Shown: positions 1 through 8,433, numbered from the stretch's first letter. The stretch is DNA of 35,095 bases from an uncultured bacterium (GCA_902798645.1 CADBXV010000016.1:1-35095); one strand, 5' to 3'. Numbers and translations are program-made. Notes: generated by a model not told the origin, from the letters alone.

Positions 1-6
1 TTTTCA
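1..6 (-). CDS. Start of a minus-strand gene that leaves the window
   Basis: An ATG on the minus strand (6 down to 4) is preceded at 7 nt by an AAGGA Shine-Dalgarno sequence, the same pattern used by neighbouring genes. Only two codons (Met-Lys) lie in the window, so the product cannot be named. It would follow gshB on the same strand, about 90 bp after the gshB stop. Confidence 0.4.
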
Positions 7-95
7 TTTGATATTCCTTCTAAAAATTCTTCTTATATAATACCTTAATGTATAGCTCGTTGACATACGCCATTTAATTGAATTATACACCATGT

Positions 96-1046
96 TTATA
101 AGGATAACAAGTTTTTAGTCAACAAAAAGTCGCAAATCTCATCTTCCAGATGTATTTTATACAAATTATTAATCTCTTTTATGAAATAACATGGGCTTGT
201 AACATTTACTTCTATTATTTTTCCGTTTATAACATCAAGTCCTGCCATTTTTATCCCCATAGAATTAAGCTTTTTAGCAACCGGTGTAAACATCTCCAGT
301 TCAGATTTTGATAAGCCTGAAGCTGCTATAAAATCATCATTATGTGTATTAAACTTAAAATCATCTTTTGTCGGAAGTTTTTTTATTGTATAAGGTAAAA
401 TTTTATCCCCCAAAGTAAGAACTCTTACATCACCTTGCTTAACTTCCGGTATATATTTTTGCACCATTACAAGCGTAGTTTCATTATTTGTCATGGTGTT
501 AATTATAGTTCTCGTATTCGGATCCCCTTCATACAAGTACATTACACCTGAGCCAAAACAACGATTAAGAGGCTTCAAAACAATCTCTTTATTGATTGAT
601 AAAAATTTTTCTATGTCGTTAAGTGAAGCTGTTACTATATTCTCAGACATGTATTCTTTAAAATAAACACTGTGCAGTTTTTCGTTAAAATCTCTAATTG
701 CAGACGGAGAATTGATAACTTCCGCCTTCTTAACAAAATCAAAAATATATGTTGCATTAATATAATCAATATCAACAGGAGGATCCGGTCTGAACATTAC
801 CAAATCAAAATCATCTATTTGTTTTTCCGTTTGAACATTTTTATAAAAAATATTTCCGTCTTGAACAAACGTTTCATAACACTTTGCATAAGGAATATCT
901 TTCTTCAATGATAAATTCGGATTAGTAGTTATATATACCTCATTTCCCCTATCCAAAAATCCTTTTATCAGCCAAAAATTAGTTACAAGATTATTAAACT
1001 CAAAATATTTAAGCTCTAATTTATCGATTACAAACAATATCTTCAT
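96..1046 (-). CDS. gshB: Glutathione synthetase-type ATP-grasp ligase
   Basis: A 316-residue protein of the length usual for bacterial GshB, which joins glycine to gamma-glutamylcysteine using ATP in the cytosol. Family hallmarks are visible: the FRPDPPVDIDYINATY segment near residue 85, VINSPSAIRDFNEKL near 110, an ATP-grasp lysine in EIVLKPLNRCFGSGV near 155, VQKYIPEVKQGDVRV near 195, and the metal-binding end GLDVINGKIIEVNVTSP near 270. The start has a good AAGGAG site 8 nt upstream. It is a single gene with its own likely promoter; no gshA is adjacent. A related ATP-grasp ligase acting on another peptide cannot be excluded from sequence alone. Confidence 0.85.
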   Translation of the reverse strand: MKILFVIDKLELKYFEFNNLVTNFWLIKGFLDRGNEVYITTNPNLSLKKDIPYAKCYETFVQDGNIFYKNVQTEKQIDDFDLVMFRPDPPVDIDYINATYIFDFVKKAEVINSPSAIRDFNEKLHSVYFKEYMSENIVTASLNDIEKFLSINKEIVLKPLNRCFGSGVMYLYEGDPNTRTIINTMTNNETTLVMVQKYIPEVKQGDVRVLTLGDKILPYTIKKLPTKDDFKFNTHNDDFIAASGLSKSELEMFTPVAKKLNSMGIKMAGLDVINGKIIEVNVTSPCYFIKEINNLYKIHLEDEICDFLLTKNLLSL

Positions 1047-1071
1047 CTCTTAAACTCCTTAATATATCTAA

Positions 1072-1100
1072 GTTTTAACATTAATATACAAGAAGTTCAA
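1072..1100 (-). promoter_or_regulatory. Putative sigma-70 promoter of gshB
   Basis: On the minus strand TTGAAC (1100-1095) and TAAAAC (1077-1072) are separated by 17 bp, about 25 bp upstream of the gshB start codon. The -10 box is weak. Confidence 0.35.
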
Positions 1101-1163
1101 GCACAAAATACGTTTGTTCACATTAGAGTTGAGATTCTATGTATTATATTTTATAATATTATC

Positions 1164-1202
1164 GGCAGCAGAGTTATTTTTAACTCTGGTCTGCCCTTTT
1201 TT
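1164..1202 (+). terminator. Orphan terminator-like hairpin
   Basis: GGCAG/CTGCC and AGAGTT/AACTCT arms (1164-1175 and 1182-1195) are followed by CTTTTTT, the form of an intrinsic terminator read on the plus strand. No plus-strand gene ends here. It may end a short untranslated RNA starting in the AT-rich stretch 1100-1160. Confidence 0.55.
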
Positions 1203-1290
1203 ATAAATATTATTTTCCGGAATTTACTTTGAATATAATTTTTTGTTTAGTAAAGTAAAAAAAGAAAGGAAGCAAAGTCTGCAGACTAAA

Positions 1291-1392
1291 CCTCTCAAGG
1301 CGGAGAGGGCCGAATTTCTAACATTAGAGCGAAGCTCAAATGTTAGAAATTCGGGAGAGGGTAATCATAACAATGAACATAGAGAAAGGTGG
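1291..1392. repeat. Long palindromic dispersed repeat, copy 1
   Basis: A GC-flanked element: CCTCTC/GGAGAGG mini-hairpin (1291-1308), then a very long hairpin with 16-bp arms at 1310-1325 and 1339-1354 plus an inner GAGC/GCTC stem and GAA loop, ending in GGGAGAGG. A diverged second copy lies at 28421-28521, with homology running past the hairpin to a shared AGGTGG. The intergenic gap 1047-1425 holds only this, the orphan terminator and the gshB promoter. A plus-strand open frame across it is a by-product of the repeat. Confidence 0.8.
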
Positions 1393-1425
1393 TATAAATT
1401 CGATTTACCCACTTACTCATTAACA

Positions 1426-1998
1426 TCAAAACTTGCCTGAAAATACAAGCTTTTGTTCATTGTATTCTTTTATATATTTTATTGCATCCTTTGGATTTTG
1501 GGCTATATAATACAGTTCTTCTGTCCCTGACTTTGCAAATTTATTTTCTATAATATCGTCAAAAAATTTTATCAAATTATCGTAAAACCCATTAGTATTT
1601 AAAAATACAATTGGTTTTTTATTATATCCGAGCTGCTTTTGAACTATCATCTCAGAGATTTCTTCTAAAGTACCAAAACCGCCTGCCAGAGCAATTACAC
1701 CTTCCGAGATCTCGTCCATTTTTGCCTTTCTTTCACGCATACCTGATGTAAGAATAAACTCATCGCAATCCTCAGCATTTCCGCACATATCATAAAGGCG
1801 TTGAGGCATAACACCGATTATTTTTCCTCCGTTAGCCTTAACTTGGGATGCACAAGCATACATCATCCCCAAACGGCTTCCGCCGTATACAATATTCATG
1901 TCATTTTGCCCCATCAATCGGCCCAGTTCAGATGCATCTTTATAAAAAGTTTCCTCTAAATTATTTGATGATGAAGCAAATACACATATATTAGTCAT
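1426..1998 (-). CDS. LOG family (TIGR00730) nucleoside 5'-monophosphate phosphoribohydrolase
   Basis: A 190-residue Rossmann-type protein of the LOG family, whose members cleave the base from nucleoside monophosphates (in plants and some bacteria, cytokinin ribotides). Visible hallmarks are the N-terminal ICVFASSS strand-loop, YGGSRLGMM near residue 40, the MRERKAKM segment near 87-94, and the GGFGTLEEI phosphate/catalytic motif near 107. The usual proline before GG is alanine here (ALAGGFGT). It overlaps the upstream prepilin stop by one base (TAATG arrangement), so the two are probably co-translated. The physiological substrate cannot be read from sequence. Confidence 0.85.
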   Translation of the reverse strand: MTNICVFASSSNNLEETFYKDASELGRLMGQNDMNIVYGGSRLGMMYACASQVKANGGKIIGVMPQRLYDMCGNAEDCDEFILTSGMRERKAKMDEISEGVIALAGGFGTLEEISEMIVQKQLGYNKKPIVFLNTNGFYDNLIKFFDDIIENKFAKSGTEELYYIAQNPKDAIKYIKEYNEQKLVFSGKF

Positions 1999-2663
1999 TA
2001 ATTAAAGCTTCCTCCGATTAAGAAATAATTTGAACAACACAATCCGCTTCCTGTTTTTGAGCAATCTTGTTTTTGAGATGCTATTGAATCATTTTTACAA
2101 AACGGCTCAAACCTGTCAGGATAAATGTTATACCCGAAAACATCTTTTCCCCATACATTTGGACCTACCTGACCGTTAACATCATACATTAATACGCCTA
2201 ATGCTCCGGTTTGCGGTGCATCATATAATCGGTAAGAAACAGTAGCATTCGAATACGTTTGCTTAAAATCTGTAAATCGGTATTCTCCGCTTGGGTATGT
2301 CCCATTTAAATATGTGATTTTATAAGATTCCATATCGGATTTTATTTCACCATTCATTACAGAATTAAAAGTCTGAACGAAATTATAATTTTCATCATCT
2401 TTCTGAGTATTTATTGAATAAAAAATATTCAAGAAATCACTCTGCACATTTCTCCACCTTGAAGCATTCTTAGCTTGCATTGTGTCATCCAATGATAAAG
2501 GCGCAACCAAAAATGCAACAATAAGAAAGATTACAAAAAGAATTGAAACTTCGACAATCGTAAAACCGCTTTTATAAGTAACGAAGTGATGGTGTGACGA
2601 AGTGATTAAGTGAGTATTAAATTTGTTTTTTATAAAATTTGTTTTTTTCATTTTTAATTTCAT
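1998..2663 (-). CDS. Type IV prepilin-like protein with an unusually long leader
   Basis: About 221 residues from the ATG at 2663, chosen because AAGGAAG lies 5 nt upstream; an upstream in-frame GTG at 2702 lacks such a site. The hallmark is the class III signal KSG-FTIVEVSILFVIF: Gly before the cleavage site, Phe+1, Glu+5, then a hydrophobic helix. The leader is about 33 residues, and its second half (THLITSSHHHFVTY) is encoded by a degenerate 8-bp-period repeat (2576-2615). The mature part has a C-terminal CKND...CCSNYF region with several cysteines that could form disulfides. Minor pilin or pseudopilin is likely; no assembly ATPase or secretin is nearby. Confidence 0.75.
   Translation of the reverse strand: MKLKMKKTNFIKNKFNTHLITSSHHHFVTYKSGFTIVEVSILFVIFLIVAFLVAPLSLDDTMQAKNASRWRNVQSDFLNIFYSINTQKDDENYNFVQTFNSVMNGEIKSDMESYKITYLNGTYPSGEYRFTDFKQTYSNATVSYRLYDAPQTGALGVLMYDVNGQVGPNVWGKDVFGYNIYPDRFEPFCKNDSIASQKQDCSKTGSGLCCSNYFLIGGSFN
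2576..2615. repeat. Octanucleotide-period array inside the prepilin leader
   Basis: Five degenerate 8-bp units (AAGTAACG, AAGTGATG, GTGTGACG, AAGTGATT, AAGTGAGT) lie within coding sequence. The 12-mer GTGACGAAGTGA at 2594-2605 recurs inverted at 2723-2734 and in the rpsL leader (32228-32239). Confidence 0.8.
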
Positions 2664-2700
2664 ATTTTCTTCCTTTTTATTTTGTAAAATTCCAAAATTC

Positions 2701-2740
2701 ACTTATTCAATCCGTCACCTTGTCACTTCGTCACTTACTT
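2701..2740. repeat. Octanucleotide-period array, inverted partner of the prepilin array
   Basis: Five 8-bp units (ACTTATTC, AATCCGTC, ACCTTGTC, ACTTCGTC, ACTTACTT) run from just upstream of the prepilin start to the first base of the PHP gene stop codon. With 2576-2615 it brackets the prepilin ribosome site and start codon. Confidence 0.75.
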
Positions 2741-3588
2741 CAAGCCATATCAATATTCTTCTTTTCTTTTATAAGCCCATCATATATCCATTCCGGTACA
2801 AAATTCTTACCAAGGATTATTTGTCCGTTCATAATATTTGGAGCATGGAAATCAGAACCGCCGGTTACAATTAAACCGAGGTTTTCCGCCATGGATGAAA
2901 AATATTCAACAATTGCTGGAGAGTGTTTTCTATGATAAGCCTCAATTCCTCTTAGTCCGCAATTCATTAAATCTTTAATCAGTTTTTCTGCAATATCAAT
3001 ATCGTAAGGATGTGCTATTACCGGAATTCCGCCTGAATCATAAATAATCTCTACCGCGTCAAACGGAGAAACTGTTTTACGTTCAATATAAACAGGTGAG
3101 TCTTTATGGATATATTTGCTGTAAGCTTCCATTACATTAGTTGTACCGCCAACATTTGTAATAGCTTTTGCTATATGAGGACGGCCTATACTTCCGCCTT
3201 CTGCAACCATATCTTTTACATCTTCAAAATTGATTCTGATACCTTCCTTTTTGGCAAGAAGTCTTAAAATCTCTTTTGTTTGTTTTATACGTGCCTGCTG
3301 TTGAGTCTTTAACATTGATTTAAAGTCAGGCTTTGATGCATCAGGAAAATATCCCAAAATATGCACTTCATAGTCTTTATATAAAGTATTAACCTCTATG
3401 CCGGGAATCAATTTTAAATTAATATTTTTAGAATTAATGTATTCCTGAGCAACACCATATGACAAAACATTATCATGATCTGTAAGTGCTATAACTTCCA
3501 GACCGGCTTCCACTGCTAAATCAACGATTTTTTCCGGAGAAAATACACCGTCAGAATAGTAGGTATGTATATGAAAATCACCTTTCAT
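2740..3588 (-). CDS. PHP-domain metal-dependent phosphoesterase
   Basis: A 282-residue PHP protein. The metal ligands of the fold are plain: FHIHT (His6, His8), Asp13, ALTDHDN (Asp37-His38-Asp39), GIEVN near 65, VIAHPYD near 198 and GGSDFHAPN near 245. Length and motif order match the YciV/RNase AM group, which hydrolyses 3',5'-nucleoside bisphosphates and trims short RNA 5' ends; that substrate is inferred from the family. The start has a strong AAGGAGG site. It reads in the same direction as ymdB and rny upstream, so it may share their transcript. Confidence 0.85.
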   Translation of the reverse strand: MKGDFHIHTYYSDGVFSPEKIVDLAVEAGLEVIALTDHDNVLSYGVAQEYINSKNINLKLIPGIEVNTLYKDYEVHILGYFPDASKPDFKSMLKTQQQARIKQTKEILRLLAKKEGIRINFEDVKDMVAEGGSIGRPHIAKAITNVGGTTNVMEAYSKYIHKDSPVYIERKTVSPFDAVEIIYDSGGIPVIAHPYDIDIAEKLIKDLMNCGLRGIEAYHRKHSPAIVEYFSSMAENLGLIVTGGSDFHAPNIMNGQIILGKNFVPEWIYDGLIKEKKNIDMA

Positions 3589-3623
3589 AACACACCTCCT
3601 TAATAGGAATTATGAAATTTTTT

Positions 3624-4460
3624 TCATTCATCATTTACCCCATCACTTTCTTTTTTATTATTTACTGTAACATTAATTCTTTTTATTTGTGTTGCACAAG
3701 TGCTATCAATAAGTACTTCAACACCATTGATTTGGGTGATAGGATTTTCTGAAATTTCGTACCGTTCAGGAAGACTCGTTGACAATCTTCTCAAAGAAGT
3801 TTCAAATTCCATTCCTATGACACTGTCTACAGCTCCGCAAAATCCTGCATCAGTTATATATGCCATGCCTTCATAAATTTGCTCATCAGCTGTTTGAACG
3901 TGAGTATGCGTCCCGAAAAAGCCTTTTATTAAAGCTTTTTCGTCCGTATTATAAGTATGCGCTAAATATTTGGCAAAACAAATCTTTTCTGCAGTCGCTT
4001 CCGCATGAAAATCTATAATTATATGTTCTACACCTTCATTTTTTAATTTTTCTATCTCTTTCGTGACAACTTGCCAAGGGGAATCAATAGGAGGCATAAA
4101 CACTCTTCCAAGAGCATTTATTACAGCAAGTTTTTGACCGCATATATCAAAAACTTGCGAGCCTTTTCCCTTTGTTCCTAAAGGATAATTAATAGGACGA
4201 ACTAAATTCTTAGCATCATCAATATATTCATAAATATCTTTTTTATCCCATATATGATTTCCTGATGTAAAGCAATTAATTCCGCCGGCAGATAATTCTT
4301 CATAATTTTTCTTAGTCAATCCAAATCCGTGAGATGCGTTTTCTATATTAGCAATAACAAAATCAGGCTTATTTTCTAAAGAATCGATATACGACATAAC
4401 GGCAGTGCGCCCTTGCCTGCCGGTTATGTCACCTAAGAATATTATTTTCATTGTATCCAT
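3624..4460 (-). CDS. ymdB: YmdB-family metallophosphoesterase
   Basis: A 278-residue calcineurin-like phosphoesterase of the YmdB/TIGR00282 family; B. subtilis YmdB hydrolyses cyclic 2',3'- and 3',5'-nucleotides. Motifs: FLGDITGRQGR (Asp11), ANIENASHGFG (Glu40-Asn41), SGNHIWD (Asn68-His69), DFHAEATAEK near 150 and FGTHTHVQTAD near 183. It lies directly after rny, an arrangement seen in many bacteria. No clear Shine-Dalgarno site precedes either candidate start (ATG at 4460 or 4451); an 8-bp-period array abuts the start region instead. The last residues (SDGVNDE) are partly encoded by a copy of the 9-mer GGGGTAAAT on the minus strand. Confidence 0.88.
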   Translation of the reverse strand: MDTMKIIFLGDITGRQGRTAVMSYIDSLENKPDFVIANIENASHGFGLTKKNYEELSAGGINCFTSGNHIWDKKDIYEYIDDAKNLVRPINYPLGTKGKGSQVFDICGQKLAVINALGRVFMPPIDSPWQVVTKEIEKLKNEGVEHIIIDFHAEATAEKICFAKYLAHTYNTDEKALIKGFFGTHTHVQTADEQIYEGMAYITDAGFCGAVDSVIGMEFETSLRRLSTSLPERYEISENPITQINGVEVLIDSTCATQIKRINVTVNNKKESDGVNDE

Positions 4461-4469
4461 ATCTTATTA

Positions 4470-4501
4470 AAGGCAATAAGTTTGCAAGGCAATAAGGCAA
4501 T
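4470..4501. repeat. Octanucleotide-period array before ymdB
   Basis: Four 8-bp units: AAGGCAAT, AAGTTTGC, AAGGCAAT, AAGGCAAT. A related array in inverted orientation lies at 4567-4598, 65 bp away. Confidence 0.75.
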
Positions 4502-4566
4502 TCAATTTTATTGATTTTATTTTTAATATTGTATATAAAATATTTCTCATAAATTTTTATCGCCTC

Positions 4567-4598
4567 TTAATGCCCTAGTGTCTTAGTGCCCTAATGCC
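4567..4598. repeat. Octanucleotide-period array after rny
   Basis: Four 8-bp units on the plus strand: TTAATGCC, CTAGTGTC, TTAGTGCC, CTAATGCC. On the minus strand these read as GGCA-containing octamers like those at 4470-4501, so the pair is inverted. Confidence 0.75.
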
Positions 4599-4604
4599 TT
4601 TCAT

Positions 4605-6125
4605 TTATTTAGCAATCTCAGTTGTTCTGAACTCTCTTACTACCGTAACTTTAATTTGTCCCGGATAATCAAGTTCATCTTCAATTTTCTTTGCAATATC
4701 TCTTGCAAGTTTTTGTGAAGCTAAATCATCAAACATTTCAGATTGAACAATTACACGAACTTCACGACCTGCTTGAACTGCAAATGATTGTTTTATACCT
4801 TCATAACTGTTAACTATTTCTTCTATTTTCTGTAATCTCTTAATATAGATTTCCAATGTATCACGTCTTGCTCCCGGACGACCGGCAGATATTGCATCCG
4901 CTAACTTCACCAAAACTGCTTCTATTGTGTTAGCAGTGACGTCATCATGATGAGCCTCAATTGCATGTATTATTTCCTGTTTTTCACCGTAACGGGAAGC
5001 AAGCTCTACACCCAGCTGTATATGTGTACCCTCTTGAGTCTGGTCAACAGCTTTACCTATATCGTGCAAAAGTCCTGCACGTTTTGCTACATATACATTT
5101 GCCCCGAGCTCTGCTGCCAGCATTCCTGCAATATGACCGACTTCAAGAGAATGTTTAAGCACATTTTGACCGTAACTTGTTCTGTAATACAATCTTCCGA
5201 GATTTTTTATAAGCTCTTTATTTAAGCCCATAATGCCCATATCAACTGCGGCATTTTCGCCCTCTTTCATTATTTTCTTTTCGACTTCTTCTCTTGCTTT
5301 CTCAACGGTTTCTTCAATCCTTACCGGGTGAATACGACCGTCTTGAATAAGTTTTTCCAACGCTAATTTTGCAATTTCACGTCTTACCGGGTCAAAGGAA
5401 GAAAGTACTACGGCTTCAGGTGTATCATCAATAATCAAATCAACACCTGTTAGAGTTTCCAATGTTCTTATATTTCTACCTTCTCTACCGATAATTCTTC
5501 CTTTCATTTCATCGTTAGGAAGTGATACAACCGATACTGTTGATTCAACAACCTGTTCAATCATACATCTTTGCATTGTTGTAGAAAGTATCTCTTTTGA
5601 TTTTTCAAGAGCATCTTCCCTTATTTTTGCTTCATTTTCACGAATTAATTGCATTTGTTCTTGTGCTAAATCACTCTTTAACTGTTCCATAAGCATTCTT
5701 TTTGCATCTTCTGCACTCAAACCTGCTATTCTTTCAAGTTCAACAGTTTGCTTTTGCACAATCTCTGCCAAAAAATCTTCTTTTTCTATAAGCTGATCCT
5801 TCATCTTGTCAAGTTCAGCTTCTTTATCTGTTACTTCTTGAATTTTGTTTTCAAGCACATCTTCACGCTTGCTTAATTTGTTTTCTATCTGAGCAAATTC
5901 TCTTCTGCGCTCTCTTTCATCTTCATTTAATTGTTCTCTTTCATTATGCAAAGCTTCTTTTGCTTTTATTAAAGCTTCTTTTTGCATAATAGATTCACGT
6001 TCTTGCAAGTCTTTTTTTGCAATTTCAGTTTGGGTTCGAAGATCTCTATACTTCAAACCAAGTACAACAATAACAGCAACCAAAATTACGGTCACGACTA
6101 TTGCAGCTGTGAGCAATCCGTTCAT
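4605..6125 (-). CDS. rny: Ribonuclease Y
   Basis: A 506-residue membrane-anchored endoribonuclease that starts mRNA decay. Domain order is that of RNase Y: an N-terminal transmembrane helix (about 5-25), a long charged coiled coil (about 30-190), a KH domain with [15 protein letters not shown] (about 208-222), and an HD domain with [14 protein letters not shown] and [10 protein letters not shown] (about 325-360) plus IEAHHDD near 390. Length is close to the usual 510-520. The start has AAAGGTG upstream. ymdB follows. A RicT/PSP1 protein, a known RNase Y partner in B. subtilis, is encoded at 13885-14850. Confidence 0.95.
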   Translation of the reverse strand: MNGLLTAAIVVTVILVAVIVVLGLKYRDLRTQTEIAKKDLQERESIMQKEALIKAKEALHNEREQLNEDERERRREFAQIENKLSKREDVLENKIQEVTDKEAELDKMKDQLIEKEDFLAEIVQKQTVELERIAGLSAEDAKRMLMEQLKSDLAQEQMQLIRENEAKIREDALEKSKEILSTTMQRCMIEQVVESTVSVVSLPNDEMKGRIIGREGRNIRTLETLTGVDLIIDDTPEAVVLSSFDPVRREIAKLALEKLIQDGRIHPVRIEETVEKAREEVEKKIMKEGENAAVDMGIMGLNKELIKNLGRLYYRTSYGQNVLKHSLEVGHIAGMLAAELGANVYVAKRAGLLHDIGKAVDQTQEGTHIQLGVELASRYGEKQEIIHAIEAHHDDVTANTIEAVLVKLADAISAGRPGARRDTLEIYIKRLQKIEEIVNSYEGIKQSFAVQAGREVRVIVQSEMFDDLASQKLARDIAKKIEDELDYPGQIKVTVVREFRTTEIAK

Positions 6126-6376
6126 GCGGCACCTTTTTCTTTCTATTTTTTTATATATACACGATGTTCGGGTACATATAACCTACCCGACAACTATTAA
6201 TTTTCTCTTAATAATCTTCTCTATCGCATATATCTTCAAAAATTTATTATCTACTACTAACAACATCATATCATATATTTCATATTTTGTATATAAAGGG
6301 GTAAATATATATTAAGAAAAGACGTACAAGCTATAAAAAAGATGGTATTAAGCTTGTTCTATATTTATTCATATTT

Positions 6377-6404
6377 TCTTATTGCCCGCATGCCTTATTG
6401 CTTT
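6377..6404. repeat. Short octanucleotide-period array
   Basis: CTTATTGC, CCGCATGC, CTTATTGC repeat with 8-bp period in the 675-bp gap between rny and the next plus-strand gene. It is related to the GCC-containing array at 4567-4598. Confidence 0.55.
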
Positions 6405-6506
6405 AATATACAAATTATCCAATCAGAGAATAGTTTTATTATTAAATTTTGAGTTAAATATAATTATTAAATCTTTTTCATACTTCCAGCTATTCTTAAT
6501 TCCAAG

Positions 6507-6536
6507 GGAGGGGTAAATTTATTCCTCCTTTTTTTT
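6507..6536 (+). terminator. Terminator-like hairpin in the rny upstream gap
   Basis: GGAGG (6507-6511) and CCTCC (6524-6528) flank a self-complementary GGTAAATTTATT core, followed by eight T (6529-6536). It has intrinsic-terminator form on the plus strand, but no plus-strand gene lies upstream. It contains one copy of GGGGTAAAT. Confidence 0.5.
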
Positions 6537-6684
6537 GCATTTATATAAACCTTTAAAATTTACTTATTTTATTAAACATATATCACTTATTAGCTATTCA
6601 TATTTTTCTGCATTACTCAACTATCCGATTATTTAGCGTATTTTCATCGGCAGACTGCATTTTAATTGTAAATAATTGTAACGA

Positions 6685-6714
6685 TTTTTCAAAAATATTA
6701 AAGTTTTTGAAAAA
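6685..6714. promoter_or_regulatory. Operator-like inverted repeat
   Basis: TTTTTCAAAAA (6685-6695) and TTTTTGAAAAA (6704-6714) are perfect inverted repeats with an 8-bp spacer. Each arm is itself nearly palindromic. It lies about 90 bp upstream of the 508-residue protein start and just upstream of the likely -10 region. A dimeric repressor site is possible. Confidence 0.4.
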
Positions 6715-6737
6715 TATGCCGATAAAAAGAAAGTATA

Positions 6738-6769
6738 TAAATAAATAAATAAATAAGTAAGTAAGTAAA
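6738..6769. repeat. Tetranucleotide repeat (TAAA)4(TAAG)3TAAA
   Basis: Eight uninterrupted 4-bp units lie 31 bp upstream of the ATG at 6801, starting inside a TATATAAAT box that could serve as a -10. Copy-number change here would alter promoter or leader spacing. Confidence 0.9.
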
Positions 6770-6800
6770 ATTATAAACCTCGATTAGAAAGGAGCATTTT

Positions 6801-8327
6801 ATGGTAGAACAAGTTAGTTTAGCATCTCTTGCACGCCAACAAGCTGAAAAATTAGTAAACGATTCCAGAAACAAAAAGGCTGGTGTACCTAAAGGCACAA
6901 TTTGTAAAGAAGTATGGGACGAATTTGTTGCTAAAACAGGTGTTAAGAAACATGGAAAAGTTGACTATAATATTTCAGTTGCTAATGCAACGAAATCGAT
7001 TATGACTTATGCTCGCAGAGTTGATAATCAAAATGAAGTAGATATTGTACAAAGATGGCTGAACGGAACTGCATCTCCTGTTCCTCCTAAAAAAGAAGCA
7101 AAATCGCAAAAACAACAACCGGTTGCTCCAAATCCGCCGGCAGAAAACGATAATTACAAACAAAAAGTAATTACACCATCTCCAAAAGCAACATCAAAAA
7201 AGATGGCTGAACACGATGCTCAAGTTAGAAAATATGCAGATCAAGCATCTAAGATTATCGATAATACAAATCCTGACAAAAGTTTTGTTAATTTTAGAGA
7301 CCCTAAATATAGTATTGGTACAACTTTTGCTCAATTAAATGCTAAGAATATAGCGTATGTTTTGCAAAAAGAACCTCAATTTATAGAAAAAATGCTGGAT
7401 AAATACGGTGATGATTTATCAGCAAAAGAGAAAAAAGAATTAGTAAAAGGCATTTTAAAAAGTATCGGAAGTGCTATAAAAACTGATGGAATGTCAACAG
7501 AACAAATGATTGCGGAAGTAAAGAAGTTTGCGTCAGCTCATCCTGTTGAAACTAAATACGGAAATCAAACAATCCAAGTTCAACGAGGAAAAGAAAAAGC
7601 TGGTGACGAAGCAAAATTACAAGGTTTTGTAAAGATTCCTGCAAAAGTTAATACACCAAAGACTGATGCAATAAAAGTCAATGCAAAAGCAGCAGAAGAT
7701 GCAGCAAAAGAATTACGAACATTCGTAAAAGAGGACAATGAAGAAGGCGTAAAAACAAAATTCCGTGCTGTTAAACCGGAACAATTCCCATATCTTACAG
7801 ATAATGATCCGACACTGTTAGAAGCAGTTAAAGATTTAGTTTCTCCAAATACATTAAAAGTAGCTTTGAAGAACAAACTTGGATTTAATGGCAATACTGA
7901 TACTATGACTGTTGAGCAAACTATTGCAAAAATGAAAGAGTTAATGAAACATAAAAGAAATGTTAATCAAAAACAAATAAATGCAGAATCCGTTAAAGTT
8001 TCACAAAGTAATCAAAGACCTGCAGTATTAACCGCAATGAGCACTGTTGCATCATTTGCAAATCCGATAGACGGCAAGAAGTTTAAACCTCAAGCAGGTA
8101 AAACTGAAAACAATGTAACACCGTTTACTGTACAAGATAAGTTTGGTAATAAAATTTCATTTGTAAAAGATGAAAAAGGAAATGTAGTAAGTGCTGATGT
8201 TACTACAGTTAAAAATAAAAAGTCAACAACAGTGCATATTGATGCTAAATCATTCAATGTAAATAAAGTAAATGTACCAAACGCAAATACACAAATCTTA
8301 AAATTCATTCAAGCAAATTTTAAGTAA
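6801..8327 (+). CDS. Large lysine-rich protein of unknown function
   Basis: 508 residues with a strong ribosome site (AAAGGAG). No family is recognised. There is no signal peptide and no membrane helix. The first 100 residues look compact and helical (LARQQAEKLVNDSR..., GTICKEVWDEF...). Residues about 100-140 form a Pro/Lys/Gln linker (PVPPKKEAKSQKQQPV). Residues 140-400 are charged and helical, and the last 85 residues look beta-rich (TPFTVQDKFGNKISFV...). A terminator-like hairpin follows the stop at once, so it is a single-gene unit. A tetranucleotide repeat and an inverted repeat upstream suggest regulation or phase variation. A lineage-specific secreted or cytoplasmic effector-like role would be a guess. 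Confidence 0.8.
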   Translation: MVEQVSLASLARQQAEKLVNDSRNKKAGVPKGTICKEVWDEFVAKTGVKKHGKVDYNISVANATKSIMTYARRVDNQNEVDIVQRWLNGTASPVPPKKEAKSQKQQPVAPNPPAENDNYKQKVITPSPKATSKKMAEHDAQVRKYADQASKIIDNTNPDKSFVNFRDPKYSIGTTFAQLNAKNIAYVLQKEPQFIEKMLDKYGDDLSAKEKKELVKGILKSIGSAIKTDGMSTEQMIAEVKKFASAHPVETKYGNQTIQVQRGKEKAGDEAKLQGFVKIPAKVNTPKTDAIKVNAKAAEDAAKELRTFVKEDNEEGVKTKFRAVKPEQFPYLTDNDPTLLEAVKDLVSPNTLKVALKNKLGFNGNTDTMTVEQTIAKMKELMKHKRNVNQKQINAESVKVSQSNQRPAVLTAMSTVASFANPIDGKKFKPQAGKTENNVTPFTVQDKFGNKISFVKDEKGNVVSADVTTVKNKKSTTVHIDAKSFNVNKVNVPNANTQILKFIQANFK

Positions 8328-8344
8328 AACAAATAAAAACAAAC

Positions 8345-8384
8345 ATATGTAAACCCCTAATCTGAGAATAAGGGGTTTACATAT
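8345..8384 (+). terminator. Terminator hairpin after the 508-residue gene
   Basis: Perfect 14-bp arms (8345-8358 and 8371-8384) around a 12-nt loop, starting 17 bp after the stop codon. The following U-tract is weak (ATTTAA). Confidence 0.65.
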
Positions 8385-8404
8385 ATTTAAGCATACAATA
8401 TGTA

Positions 8405-8433
8405 TTGAAATAATATATAATATATGTTATCAT
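8405..8433 (+). promoter_or_regulatory. Putative promoter of the small gene at 8475
   Basis: TTGAAA (8405-8410) and TATCAT (8428-8433) with a 17-bp spacer, giving a transcript start about 35 bp before the ATG. Confidence 0.5.

Noticed and set aside
1243-1440. Open frame of 65 codons on the plus strand
   Set aside because: It runs through the long palindromic repeat and has no ribosome site; the frame is a by-product of the repeat.
2664-2702. Upstream GTG start of the prepilin gene
   Set aside because: No Shine-Dalgarno before it, whereas AAGGAAG stands at proper distance from the ATG at 2663.
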